From: Reyranella massiliensis 521
Lineage (GTDB): Bacteria > Pseudomonadota > Alphaproteobacteria > Reyranellales > Reyranellaceae
DNA: 64,000 nt
Assembly: GCF_000312425.1 (NCBI RefSeq)
Contig: NZ_HE997181.1
Coordinates: forward strand, 3,315,044 to 3,379,043
Direction of reading: 5' to 3'
The position numbers were made by a program, and so were the translations under genes. A model generated the notes under the pieces. That model saw only the letters and a program-made list of their open reading frames with translations. It ran no database searches and was not told where the DNA came from. Position 1 is the first letter of the stretch. Every line of letters starts with the position of its first letter. This document shows, piece by piece, positions 30,391 to 38,684 of the stretch.

Positions 30391-30526
30391 TTGCATTTGG
30401 GATGCCGCGGGCGGCTCGCCGCCGCTCTCGCATCAGCAGGCTAGTGGCGCCCGATACAAGGCAGACGTAGTCTCGACGATCAGAGCCGCCATGTTTCGTG
30501 GTGGCCAGATCGGTCGGAGACACACC

Positions 30527-31333
30527 ATGTCGATTACCGACAAGTCGTTCATCGGGTCGATTCCCGAACTCTACGACCGGCTGATGGTGCCCTTGATCTT
30601 CGAGCCCTATGCGCGCGATCTGGCAGCGAGAGCCCTGGCGCTTGCGCCTCGATCTGTCCTCGAGGTTGCGGCGGGCACCGGCGCAGTGACGCGGGCACTC
30701 GCTGCAAGATTGCCGGCCGACACGAAACTGGTGGCGACCGATCTCAACCAGCCCATGCTCGACCAAGCGCGCAAGCAGATGGCAGATGCGCCGCATATCA
30801 TCTTCAGGCAAGCCGATGCCCAGGCGCTTCCTTTCGACGATGCCCAGTTCGACGCCGTACTCTGCCAGTTCGGTGCGATGTTCTTCCCCGACAGAGCCAA
30901 GGCCTATCGGGAGGCGAAGCGCGTCCTGAAGCCCGGCGGGCACTACTTGTTCAATGTCTGGGGCCGAATCGAAGACAACGAATTCGCCGATGAGGTGACG
31001 CGAACACTCGCCCTGCTCTTTCCGTCAGATCCACCGCGCTTCCTGGCAAGGACACCCCACGGCTATCACGATCCGGATAAGATCCGCGCCGATCTGCGGG
31101 CTGCGGCTTTCGAGGATATCTCGATCATGCCGCTGGAGGCCGTCAGTACCGCTCCATCGCCCGGTGAAGCGGCTATGGCCTACTGTCAGGGCACACCGCT
31201 ACGCTCCGAGATCGAGGCGCGCGGTGGCTCGCTGGAAGAAGCGACAAGAACCGCAGCAGAAGCCCTTGCAAGACGATTTGGTCGTGGTGCGATAAGCGGG
31301 CGCATCCAGGCCCTGGTCGTGGCGGCCGGCTAA
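30527..31333 (+). CDS. Class I SAM-dependent methyltransferase
   Basis: Methyltransferase of the UbiE/Methyltransf_11 type, 268 residues from ATG 30527. The SAM-binding motif I is VLEVAAGTGAVTRALAARL (about 44-62), motif II is LVATDLNQPMLDQAR, and the post-motif region is ADAQALPFDDAQFDAVLCQFGAMFF followed by VLKPGGHYLFNVWG. The acceptor cannot be told; small-molecule or quinone-like substrates are common in this group. It lies 197 bases after the hydroxylase gene and converges on the M16 peptidase gene. Confidence 0.88.
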   Translation: MSITDKSFIGSIPELYDRLMVPLIFEPYARDLAARALALAPRSVLEVAAGTGAVTRALAARLPADTKLVATDLNQPMLDQARKQMADAPHIIFRQADAQALPFDDAQFDAVLCQFGAMFFPDRAKAYREAKRVLKPGGHYLFNVWGRIEDNEFADEVTRTLALLFPSDPPRFLARTPHGYHDPDKIRADLRAAAFEDISIMPLEAVSTAPSPGEAAMAYCQGTPLRSEIEARGGSLEEATRTAAEALARRFGRGAISGRIQALVVAAG

Positions 31334-31359
31334 TCGACAAGAGTCGGGATTTTCCCCTG

Positions 31360-32628
31360 TTACGCCGCCAGACGGGCGGCGATCCTGTCCAGGGGCTCGA
31401 GGCCGTCGATCGGCCCCAGGGCAGCGAGCGTGAGCTTGCCCTGCAGCAGGCGTTGAGCGACACGGCGCACCGCGTCCTGGTCCACGGCTTCGATGCGGGC
31501 AACGACCTCGGCGTAAGGGATTGGCCGGCCATGGACGATGAGATGACGCGCGGCCTGCTCGCAACGTGCGCCACTCGATTCCAGAGCCATCAGTGTTCCG
31601 GCCTTGATCTGGTTGCGGGCTCGCACCAGCTCCGCTTCGTTCAGCGTCTCGGCAACACCTACGAATTCGTCGCACACCGCGGGCACCAGCTCGGCGAGAT
31701 CGTCCTCTCCCGTGCCGGCATAGATGCCGAACAGGCCGCCATCGGCATAGGCCGTGTTGAAGCAATGGATGCCATAGACCAGACCGCGCTCCTCGCGGAT
31801 TCGCTGGAAAAGCCGCGAGGACATGCCGCCGCCGAACAGCGTCGAATAGACGGCGAGCGCAAAGTAGTCAGGGTCGCGATAGCCGATACCCTCACAGCCC
31901 AGCACGAGATGCGCCTGTTCGAGCACCCTCGTTTCACGGCCGTCGCCGCCGACATAGGCCAGCGGGACCGGCTGCTCGGCATTGGCCGGCGTGCGCGGCA
32001 CCGAGCCGAAATGCTTCTCGGCAAGGTCGACGATGCGATCGTGCTCGACCCGGCCAGCCGCCGAGAGAACCATGTTCGACGCGGTGTAGTGGCGCGCGAG
32101 ATAGGCAAACAGATCGTCGCGGCCGATCGCCTCGACGGTCGCGGCGGTGCCGAGTACCGGCCGGCCCAGCGGCTGGCCGGGCAGCGCCGTTTCCTGGAAC
32201 TGGTCGAAGATGATGTCGTCGGGCGTGTCGAGCGCCTGCCCGATCTCCTGCAGGATGACGCCACGCTCGCGCTGCAGCTCGTCGGGATCGAACACCGAGT
32301 TGCGCAGGATGTCGGCGATCATCTCGACGCCCAGGCCCACATCCTCCTTGAGTACCGAAGCATGATAGGCGGTGATCTCACGGCCGGTATAGGCATTGAG
32401 GCTGCCGCCGACATTCTCGATTTCCTCGGCGATGGCGCGCGCAGAACGCGTGCGCGTGCCCTTGAACGCCATGTGCTCCAGCATGTGCGCCATGCCGTTC
32501 AGCTCGGCAGCCTCATGGCGCGTGCCGCAGGCGACCCAGATGCCGAGCGAGGCCGATTCGACCTCGGGCATCTCGTCGACGGCGACGCGCAGCCCGTTGC
32601 CGAGAGTCGTGACCTTGACGTTGCTCAT
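31360..32628 (-). CDS. M16-family zinc metallopeptidase (processing peptidase-like)
   Basis: Metallopeptidase related to mitochondrial processing peptidase beta and PqqL/YmxG. 422 residues from ATG 32628, overlapping the thrC stop (ATGA). The inverted zinc motif HMLEH is at 48-52 (GMAHMLEHMAFKGT), with the third ligand in the EIENVGGSLNAYTGRE region as usual. The second half carries the inactive repeat with SSRLFQRIREERGLVYGIH, the family's R-Y-type substrate motif. In alphaproteobacteria thrC and this peptidase are commonly adjacent. No signal peptide. Confidence 0.93.
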   Translation of the reverse strand: MSNVKVTTLGNGLRVAVDEMPEVESASLGIWVACGTRHEAAELNGMAHMLEHMAFKGTRTRSARAIAEEIENVGGSLNAYTGREITAYHASVLKEDVGLGVEMIADILRNSVFDPDELQRERGVILQEIGQALDTPDDIIFDQFQETALPGQPLGRPVLGTAATVEAIGRDDLFAYLARHYTASNMVLSAAGRVEHDRIVDLAEKHFGSVPRTPANAEQPVPLAYVGGDGRETRVLEQAHLVLGCEGIGYRDPDYFALAVYSTLFGGGMSSRLFQRIREERGLVYGIHCFNTAYADGGLFGIYAGTGEDDLAELVPAVCDEFVGVAETLNEAELVRARNQIKAGTLMALESSGARCEQAARHLIVHGRPIPYAEVVARIEAVDQDAVRRVAQRLLQGKLTLAALGPIDGLEPLDRIAARLAA

Positions 32629-34070
32629 GTCTTCACCTTGGCGCGCGTTGCCGGAGCCGTGGCCATTGCCCGGCGTTCGTCGATCATGGCCTTGAGCGCT
32701 TCCACGTCGTTGCGCAGCCCATCCACCCGCTCCGCCCGCTCCAGCAGGTCGCCCAGCCGCGCCGGCAAAGCCGGCCGCTCGCCGGTCGCCTTCTCGACGG
32801 CATCCGGGAACTTGGCGGGATGCGCCGTCGCCAGCACGACCATGGGGATGGAGGTGTCGCGGCGGCGCTGTTGGGCCACGGCATAGCCCACCGCGGTGTG
32901 CGGATCGATGGTTTCGCCGAAGCGGCGACGGCAATCGGCAATGGCGGCGATGGTGCCGGCATCGTCGATACGCCCCGCGTCGAAGAGCTGCCGAACACCA
33001 GTGAACGCATTGGCGCCCACCTTCAGCGTGCCGGTGCTGCGGAAGGCTGTCATGGCGTCGGCGAGGGTCGCGCCGTTGCGGTCGTAGAGGTCGAACAGCA
33101 AGCGCTCGAAATTGCTCGAAATCTGGATGTCCATGCTGGGGCTGAGCGTCGGCACGACTTCAGACATCGTCATCGTGCCGCTTTCGAAGAAGCGCGCCAG
33201 GATGTCGTTGCTGTTGGCGCCAACTACGAAGTGCGAGATCGGCAGGCCCATCTGCTTTGCCGCATAGCCGGCATAGACATTGCCGAAATTGCCGCTGGGC
33301 ACGGTGAAGGCCACCGGCCGGTCCGGCGCGCCGAGCTTCAGCGCCGCCCAGAAGTAATAGACGATCTGCGCCATGACGCGGGCGAAGTTGATCGAATTCA
33401 CCGCCGTCAGCGCATGACGGTCGCGAAAGGCAAGATCGTTGAAGCAGGCCTTGGCGAGGTCCTGGCAGTCGTCGAACGTGCCCTGCACCGCGATGTTGTG
33501 CACGTTGGGCGCCAGCACCGTCGTCATCTGGCGGCGCTGTACCTCGCTCACGCGTCCCTTGGGGAACAGCATGAAGATGTCGATGGTCTTGCGATCGCGC
33601 ACCGCCTCGATGGCGGCCGACCCGGTGTCGCCCGACGTGGCGCCGACAATGGTGGCGTGCTGGCCGCGCGCCGTCAGCGTCTGGTCGAGCATGCGGCCGA
33701 GAAGCTGCAGGGCCACGTCCTTGAAGGCGAGAGTAGGACCATGGAACAGCTCGAGGAGGTGCAGCCCACTGTCGCCCAACGGCTTCAGTGGCGCGACCTC
33801 CGGCGTCTCGAACGAAGCATAGGCTTCGCCGATCAGGCGACGGAACGTCGCTTCGTCGAACGTGTCGCCCACGAAGGGCCGCATCACGCGGAAGGCGAGT
33901 TCGGTGTAGGTCAGGCCCTTCAGCCCAGCGATCTCGGCCTTGTTGAACTGCGGCCACTCCGCGGGAAGGTAGAGACCGCCGTCGCGGGCGAGGCCTGCGA
34001 GCATGACGTCTTCGAAGCCGAGCGGCGCAGGATTACCCTGCGAGCCGTGGCGAGTGCTGATGTAACGCAA
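32625..34070 (-). CDS. thrC: Threonine synthase
   Basis: PLP enzyme converting O-phosphohomoserine to threonine. 481 residues. The start is a TTG at 34070, eight bases after a GGAG; the conserved N-terminus (RYISTRHG) leaves no ATG option. The PLP-binding lysine is Lys117 in GPTLAFKDVALQLLG. Also seen are VGATSGDTGSAAIEAVRD, FTVPSGNFGNVYAGYAAKQMGLP and ATAHPAKFPDAVEKATG. Long bacterial/fungal type (class with an N-terminal domain). It is coupled to the M16 gene and follows the DUF1272 gene. Confidence 0.97.
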   Translation of the reverse strand: MRYISTRHGSQGNPAPLGFEDVMLAGLARDGGLYLPAEWPQFNKAEIAGLKGLTYTELAFRVMRPFVGDTFDEATFRRLIGEAYASFETPEVAPLKPLGDSGLHLLELFHGPTLAFKDVALQLLGRMLDQTLTARGQHATIVGATSGDTGSAAIEAVRDRKTIDIFMLFPKGRVSEVQRRQMTTVLAPNVHNIAVQGTFDDCQDLAKACFNDLAFRDRHALTAVNSINFARVMAQIVYYFWAALKLGAPDRPVAFTVPSGNFGNVYAGYAAKQMGLPISHFVVGANSNDILARFFESGTMTMSEVVPTLSPSMDIQISSNFERLLFDLYDRNGATLADAMTAFRSTGTLKVGANAFTGVRQLFDAGRIDDAGTIAAIADCRRRFGETIDPHTAVGYAVAQQRRRDTSIPMVVLATAHPAKFPDAVEKATGERPALPARLGDLLERAERVDGLRNDVEALKAMIDERRAMATAPATRAKVKT

Positions 34071-34111
34071 CGAAAAACTCCGGTATCGCGCCGGCAGGTG
34101 ACCTGAAGGCC

Positions 34112-34363
34112 TCAGGCGACCTGGCGACAGGCCTCGTGATCCTTGCGAACGCGCTTGGTCGAGGCGGGAAACTTCTGCAACATGCGCTCCGGCCGGGTCG
34201 GACGTTTGACCAGATCGCCGCCACAATTGGGGCAGTGGCCGCCCAGGCGAGTTCGCGCACAGTCCGCACAGAAGGTGCACTCGAAGGTGCAGATCAGGGC
34301 GTCGGACGCGCCGTTGGGCAGGTCCTTGTCGCAGCACTCGCAGTTGGGGCGGAGATCGAGCAT
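34112..34363 (-). CDS. DUF1272 zinc-ribbon-like protein
   Basis: Small protein of 83 residues from ATG 34363. It begins MLDLRPNCECCDKDLPNGA and continues CTFECTFCADCA and HCPNCGGDLVKRPTRPE, so it contains four Cys pairs or CxxC-type motifs that would bind zinc. The pattern is that of DUF1272; function unknown. It lies 9 bases after the M32 carboxypeptidase stop and upstream of thrC, all in one direction. Confidence 0.88.
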   Translation of the reverse strand: MLDLRPNCECCDKDLPNGASDALICTFECTFCADCARTRLGGHCPNCGGDLVKRPTRPERMLQKFPASTKRVRKDHEACRQVA

Positions 34364-34372
34364 GGCTTCCTC

Positions 34373-35875
34373 TTACGCCGACAGGTAGCGGCTTTCCAGA
34401 TGCACCTTGAAGGCCGAGGTTCCCAGCGCCGAGCCGGTGGCCGCGGTCAGGATCTCGTCGGTCGTGGCGATCGAGCCCTTGCCGTGCACATTGGCACGAA
34501 GCCAGCCCAGAAGCGGCGAGAAATCGCCCTTCCCGATGGCCTCCAGAAGACCGGGCTCCGCGCGACGGGCCGCACCAAAGAGCTGGGCGGCCGCCAGGGC
34601 CCCTAATGTGTAGGTCGGGAAATAACCCCATCCTCCGTCAGGCCAATGGATATCCTGCAGACACCCGAGCGAATCGTCCGGCGGCACGACGCCCAATAAC
34701 TCGCGCATGCCGTCGTTCCAGGCGCCCGGCAGATCGGCGAGCGGCAGGTCGCCTGCCAGCATCGCCCGCTCCAGCCGGTAGCGCAGCATGATGTGCAGCG
34801 GATAGGTGACTTCGTCGGCATCGACGCGGATGAAGCCCGGCGCCACCTGTGTGTAGAGGCGGTGGATGTTCTCCACGCTCCAGGCTGGCCCGTCCTTGCC
34901 GAAAGCGGCGCGCATGCGGGGTGCCGCGAAGGCCACGAAGGCGTCGCTGCGGCAGGCCTGCATCTCCATCAGGAGCGACTGGCTTTCGTGCAGAGTCATG
35001 CCGCGGGCACTGCCCACCGGCTGACGCCGCCACGCGCGCGGCAGGCCCGCCTCGTAGAGGCCGTGGCCGGTCTCGTGCAGCACGCCCATCAGCGCCCGGG
35101 CGAAGTCTTTTTCGTCGTAGCGTGTGGTGATGCGCACATCGTCGGCCGTTCCACCCGTGAAGGGGTGAGCAGAGACGTCGAGGCGGCCGTGATGAAAATC
35201 GAAGCCGATGAGACGGATCAGCTCTTCGCCCAGGCGGCGCTGCGCCTCGACCGGGAACGGTCCGTCGAGAGGCTGGATCGGCGGGAGCCGCTTTTGGTGC
35301 TCGAGCACGCGGCCCAGCAGGTCGGGCAGGAAGGAGCGCAGCTCGGCGAACAGCGCATCGATATGGACCGAGCGGCCACCCGGCTCGAACTCGTCGAGCA
35401 GCGCATCGTAGAGCGAGGTGCCGAGCGCCGCGGCCTTGGCCTCGCCGACGCGGCGCATGATGTTGAGCACTTCCGACAGGGCCGGCAGCAGCGACTTGAA
35501 GTCGGCATCCTTCTTGGCCGAACGCCAGGCGAGCTCGCAGGCACTGCAGGCACGCGTGCGTGCGTCGACCAGGTCGGCGGGCAGCGCGCTTTCATGCACC
35601 CAGGACCGGCGCATCTCGCGCAGGTTGGCCTGCCGCCAGGGGTCGAGCGAGGCCCGCCCCTCCTCCGCCCGCGCCAGCAGGTCGGACATGTCGGGAGCGG
35701 CGATGATCTCGTGCGCGATCACGCCGAGCGTGGCGAGCTGGTCGGCGCGATCGTCGCTGGCGCCGTCCGGCATCATCGTCGAGCGGTCCCAGTTCAGGAT
35801 AGCCGAGGCGCGACCGACAGCGCTCAGACGCGCGAACCGGCGCTCGAGCTCGGCATAGGGATCGTTGGTGATCAC
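34373..35875 (-). CDS. Carboxypeptidase M32 (Taq carboxypeptidase family)
   Basis: Cytoplasmic zinc carboxypeptidase removing C-terminal residues from peptides. 500 residues. The start is GTG at 35875, overlapping the SURF1 stop (GTGA). The catalytic HExxH is HETGH at 267-271 (GVLHETGHGLYEAGLP), and the third zinc ligand is expected in GMTLHESQSLLMEMQ. The other family motifs are HPFTGGTADDVRITTRY and IHWPDGGWGYFPTYTLGAL. Length is as in Thermus and Pyrococcus enzymes. It is probably read through from the oxidase operon. Confidence 0.95.
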   Translation of the reverse strand: MITNDPYAELERRFARLSAVGRASAILNWDRSTMMPDGASDDRADQLATLGVIAHEIIAAPDMSDLLARAEEGRASLDPWRQANLREMRRSWVHESALPADLVDARTRACSACELAWRSAKKDADFKSLLPALSEVLNIMRRVGEAKAAALGTSLYDALLDEFEPGGRSVHIDALFAELRSFLPDLLGRVLEHQKRLPPIQPLDGPFPVEAQRRLGEELIRLIGFDFHHGRLDVSAHPFTGGTADDVRITTRYDEKDFARALMGVLHETGHGLYEAGLPRAWRRQPVGSARGMTLHESQSLLMEMQACRSDAFVAFAAPRMRAAFGKDGPAWSVENIHRLYTQVAPGFIRVDADEVTYPLHIMLRYRLERAMLAGDLPLADLPGAWNDGMRELLGVVPPDDSLGCLQDIHWPDGGWGYFPTYTLGALAAAQLFGAARRAEPGLLEAIGKGDFSPLLGWLRANVHGKGSIATTDEILTAATGSALGTSAFKVHLESRYLSA

Positions 35876-36618
35876 TTATCCGCCTTGCGGCGACCGCCGA
35901 TCTCGAGCCGCCCCGTCTCCCAGTGATAGGCGAGATACACGCCGGCCATCGCCACGGCGATCAGAAACCAGGTGATGGCGTATTGCAGGTGATCGTTGGG
36001 AATGTCGAAACGCGTCTGACCGCCGACCGGCAGGCCGCCGGGATTGGGTGTGGCATCGGCGTCGAGGAAGAACGTGTCCAGCTTGGGATCGGGTGGCGCC
36101 CCGGCCATCTTGCGCATCAGCGGCACGTCGACGTGGAACCACACGTTCTTGTCCGGCACGTTCTCGGGCGCGAACTGACGACGCTCCTGATTGCGGCGCA
36201 CGATGCCGACCAGCTCGACGTGACCCGCAGGCTGGCCTTCGGCGCGACGGGCGGGATCCTTCCGCTCCTGGGGAATCCAGCCGCGATCGAACAGGACGAT
36301 GCGGCCGTCGTCGGTCTTGAGCGGCACGACGAGCTGGTGGCCGACCTTGTTCTTGAGGCTGCGCGCAGCCAGGAAGTATTCCTTGTCGTAGAGGAAGGTG
36401 CCACCGAGCTTCACGCGCCCGTACTCGTAGCGAAGCGGATTGCCGCTCAGCAGCTCGTCGAGGGAAACCGGCGCGGCTGCCTGGTTGGCGGCGATACGAT
36501 CGAGAATGTCCCTTTTCCATTCGCGACGCTCCATCTGCCAGATGCCGAGCCCCAGCGAGAGGACCAGGATCGGCAGTGAGACGAGCGTGGGCCACAAAGC
36601 GGGCCGCAGCCTGATCAT
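35872..36618 (-). CDS. SURF1-family cytochrome oxidase assembly protein
   Basis: Inner-membrane assembly factor (Surf1/Shy1) that helps insert haem a into subunit I. 248 residues, ATG at 36618 with an AGGAGA 6 bases upstream. The topology is the usual two membrane helices, one at each end (LVSLPILVLSLGLGIWQ at about 13-29 and YAITWFLIAVAMAGVYLAY near the C-terminus), with a periplasmic domain between. The family motif LVVPLKTDDGRIVLFDRGWIP is present. It lies between the DUF983 and M32 genes. Confidence 0.95.
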   Translation of the reverse strand: MIRLRPALWPTLVSLPILVLSLGLGIWQMERREWKRDILDRIAANQAAAPVSLDELLSGNPLRYEYGRVKLGGTFLYDKEYFLAARSLKNKVGHQLVVPLKTDDGRIVLFDRGWIPQERKDPARRAEGQPAGHVELVGIVRRNQERRQFAPENVPDKNVWFHVDVPLMRKMAGAPPDPKLDTFFLDADATPNPGGLPVGGQTRFDIPNDHLQYAITWFLIAVAMAGVYLAYHWETGRLEIGGRRKADK

Positions 36619-36628
36619 GATGTCTCCT

Positions 36629-36991
36629 CTACTCGTCGAGTGCAGTCGAGCGATGGGTGTACTGCTGGGCGACCAGGAGTGCCTTCAGGAAGCGCAGCAT
36701 CCAGGTCGCGAGCCCGAAGGTGACGGGCAGCCAAATCAGGACATGCAGCCACCAGGGCGGCTCGTAACGGAATTCCACCCAGAAAACGAGCATCATGATG
36801 ATGGCACCCAGTGCCAGGATCACGAGCACGGCCGGCCCGTCGCCGGCATCGTTTCCCCGCAGGTCGAGGTCGCATTCGGAACAGCGATCGACCACCGTCA
36901 GCAGACCGCGAAACAGCTTACCGCGGCCGCAGCGCGGGCAGGTGGCGCGGAGCGCGACGTCGAGTGGCGATTGTCGTGGCCAGTCGGACAA
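36629..36991 (-). CDS. DUF983 membrane protein with zinc-finger-like N-terminus
   Basis: Small inner-membrane protein of the DUF983 family, usually found in oxidase operons of alphaproteobacteria. I place the start at TTG 36991 because GAGGAG stands 6 bases before it, giving 120 residues; a TTG at 37039 would add 16. The N-terminus carries CPRCGRGKLFRG and CSECDLDL, two CxxC pairs, followed by two hydrophobic helices (AVLVILALGAIIMMLVFWV and LHVLIWLPVTFGLATWML). Exact role unknown; a part in oxidase assembly is inferred from context. Confidence 0.88.
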   Translation of the reverse strand: MSDWPRQSPLDVALRATCPRCGRGKLFRGLLTVVDRCSECDLDLRGNDAGDGPAVLVILALGAIIMMLVFWVEFRYEPPWWLHVLIWLPVTFGLATWMLRFLKALLVAQQYTHRSTALDE

Positions 36992-37057
36992 GGCTGTCTC
37001 CTCAAAGGCGAACCGCCGGGGATCGCCCGGCGGTTCCAAGATAGTCGGCTTTTCTGC

Positions 37058-37936
37058 TCAGTGCAGGGCGATCGGCGCCTTACCGGCCCCCCACCAGTAG
37101 ATGCAGAAGAACAGGAACAGCCACACCACGTCGACGAAATGCCAGTACCAGGCAGCGGCCTCGAAGCCGAAATGCTGCTTGGGCTTGAACTGACCCTTCA
37201 TCGCCCGGAACAGGCAGACCAGCAGGAATATCGTCCCGACCAGCACGTGGAAGCCGTGGAAACCCGTCGCCATGTAGAAGGTCGACGCGTAGATGCCCTG
37301 GTCGAAGGTAAACGGCGCGTGCAGGTACTCGTAAGCCTGGACGCCGGTGAAGATCATCCCCAGGACGACCGTGCACAGCAGGCCACGCACCGCGTCGCGC
37401 TGATTGCCCTCGATGATCGCGTGATGCGCCCAGGTCACCGTCGTGCCGGAGAGCAGCAGGATCAGCGTGTTCATCAGCGGCAGGTCGAACGGCGCGATGA
37501 TGCTGATGCCCTTCGGCGGCCAGATGCCGCCGGTGACTTCGGCGCGCACGGGCTGCTTCAGTTCGCCGGGATAGAGCGACGCATCGAAGAATGCCCAGAA
37601 GAAGGCCGCGAAGAACAGCACTTCCGAGGTGATGAACAAGATCATCCCGTAGCGCAGGCCGATCTGGACAACCGGCGTATGGAAGGTGCGCGACTCGACG
37701 ATGACGTCGCTCCACCACCAATACATGACCGCGACGACCATCAGGAGGCCGGGCGCGAGCGCCCACCAGTGCACGACCTTGATGACCTTCTCGACGCCCG
37801 GCCCCAGCATGTCGGGATGCATGCCGAGCGCGAAGCCCAGCGCCAGCACCAGCGCAGCGAACGCGCCAAGCGCCGGCCACGGGCTCGGATCTACGAGATG
37901 ATAGGGATGCTTGGGAGCGCCGTCGGCCATGTTCAT
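37058..37936 (-). CDS. ctaE: Cytochrome c oxidase subunit III
   Basis: Seven-helix subunit III of the aa3-type oxidase, 292 residues, ATG 37936 overlapping the ctaG stop (ATGA). Seen are HPYHLVDPSPWP at the N-terminus, LRYGMILFITSEVLFFAAFFWAFF with the conserved Glu, and TGFHGFHVLVGTIFL and the C-terminal FEAAAWYWHFVDVVWLFLF. All are standard for this subunit, which stabilises the core and sits beside the proton entry path. Confidence 0.98.
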   Translation of the reverse strand: MNMADGAPKHPYHLVDPSPWPALGAFAALVLALGFALGMHPDMLGPGVEKVIKVVHWWALAPGLLMVVAVMYWWWSDVIVESRTFHTPVVQIGLRYGMILFITSEVLFFAAFFWAFFDASLYPGELKQPVRAEVTGGIWPPKGISIIAPFDLPLMNTLILLLSGTTVTWAHHAIIEGNQRDAVRGLLCTVVLGMIFTGVQAYEYLHAPFTFDQGIYASTFYMATGFHGFHVLVGTIFLLVCLFRAMKGQFKPKQHFGFEAAAWYWHFVDVVWLFLFFCIYWWGAGKAPIALH

Positions 37937-38538
37937 CCACCCTTTCCAGTATCAGCGGCGGGCACGCCGCCGAGCAAGGTCCTTGCCCGTTCCGTCTTCG
38001 CCTCGAAGAAAGTGTAGGAGAGCGTGACGGTACGGATGTTGTCGTAACGCCGATCCTTGTCCATCTCGGGATCGACGAAGAAAATCACGGGCATGTCGAC
38101 CGACTGCCCGGGCAGCAGCAACTGCTCGGTGAAGCAGAAGCATTGAAGCTTGTTGAACCACGGCCCGGCGCTTTCGGGCGTGACGTTATAGGTCGAGGTC
38201 CCGACCAGCGGGCGCTGCGAGACATTGGTCACGCGATAGTGCACGAGGCGCTCTTCGCCCAGTTGCACCTTCACCTCGCGCTGCAGCGGCTCGAAGCGCC
38301 AGGGCAGCGCCGAATCCGTATTGGCATCGAAGCGCACGTTGACCGTACGGTCGAGCAGCGGCCTGTCTCCCGACTGGGCGACCAAAGGCTTGCCACCAAA
38401 ACCCGTGGTACGGCAGAACATGTCGTAGAGCGGCGCCGCGGCAAAGGCGGCACCGACCATGCCGCCGGTCAGCAGCACGAGACGCCGTGCGATGCGCGCG
38501 TTCTTTTGAGTCGGCGTGAGGGGTGTCTTGTTGCTCAT
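37933..38538 (-). CDS. ctaG: Cytochrome c oxidase assembly protein CtaG (Cox11)
   Basis: Copper chaperone that delivers CuB to subunit I. 201 residues from ATG 38538, overlapping the stop of the 49-residue gene upstream. One N-terminal membrane helix (LVLLTGGMVGAAFAAAPLY) is followed by the periplasmic Cox11 domain. Copper ligands are the cysteine in LYDMFCRTTGFGG and the pair in LQCFCFTEQLLLPGQ. MPVIFFVDPEMDKD is the usual signature. Order and overlap show tight coupling with its neighbours. Confidence 0.96.
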   Translation of the reverse strand: MSNKTPLTPTQKNARIARRLVLLTGGMVGAAFAAAPLYDMFCRTTGFGGKPLVAQSGDRPLLDRTVNVRFDANTDSALPWRFEPLQREVKVQLGEERLVHYRVTNVSQRPLVGTSTYNVTPESAGPWFNKLQCFCFTEQLLLPGQSVDMPVIFFVDPEMDKDRRYDNIRTVTLSYTFFEAKTERARTLLGGVPAADTGKGG

Positions 38539-38684
38539 CCCTGCGCTCCCATGCGCACTATGGTGAGCGCAAAGAACGCCACCACGAGAACCAGCAGGAA
38601 AACCGCGACGAACAGATTCTTGCCGCGCTGACGGCGGTGCATATCGGTATCGCCCGGGCGGCGGTCGTCGGCCATCATGCTCAT
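38535..38684 (-). CDS. 49-residue single-helix membrane protein between ctaB and ctaG (CoxF-like)
   Basis: A very short gene from ATG 38684, overlapping the ctaB stop (ATGA), to a stop at 38535 overlapping the ctaG start (ATGA). The N-terminal half is charged (DDRRPGDTDMHRRQRGK) and the second half is a single hydrophobic helix (NLFVAVFLLVLVVAFFALTIV). Overlaps on both sides argue that it is translated. Small proteins at this place in alphaproteobacterial oxidase operons are called CoxF or small assembly proteins; role in assembly is inferred. Confidence 0.8.
   Translation of the reverse strand: MSMMADDRRPGDTDMHRRQRGKNLFVAVFLLVLVVAFFALTIVRMGAQG

Noticed and set aside
29834-30526. N-terminal extension of the methyltransferase frame
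   Set aside because: The frame is open upstream but lies across the 3' part of the hydroxylase gene in another frame; motifs begin only after ATG 30527.
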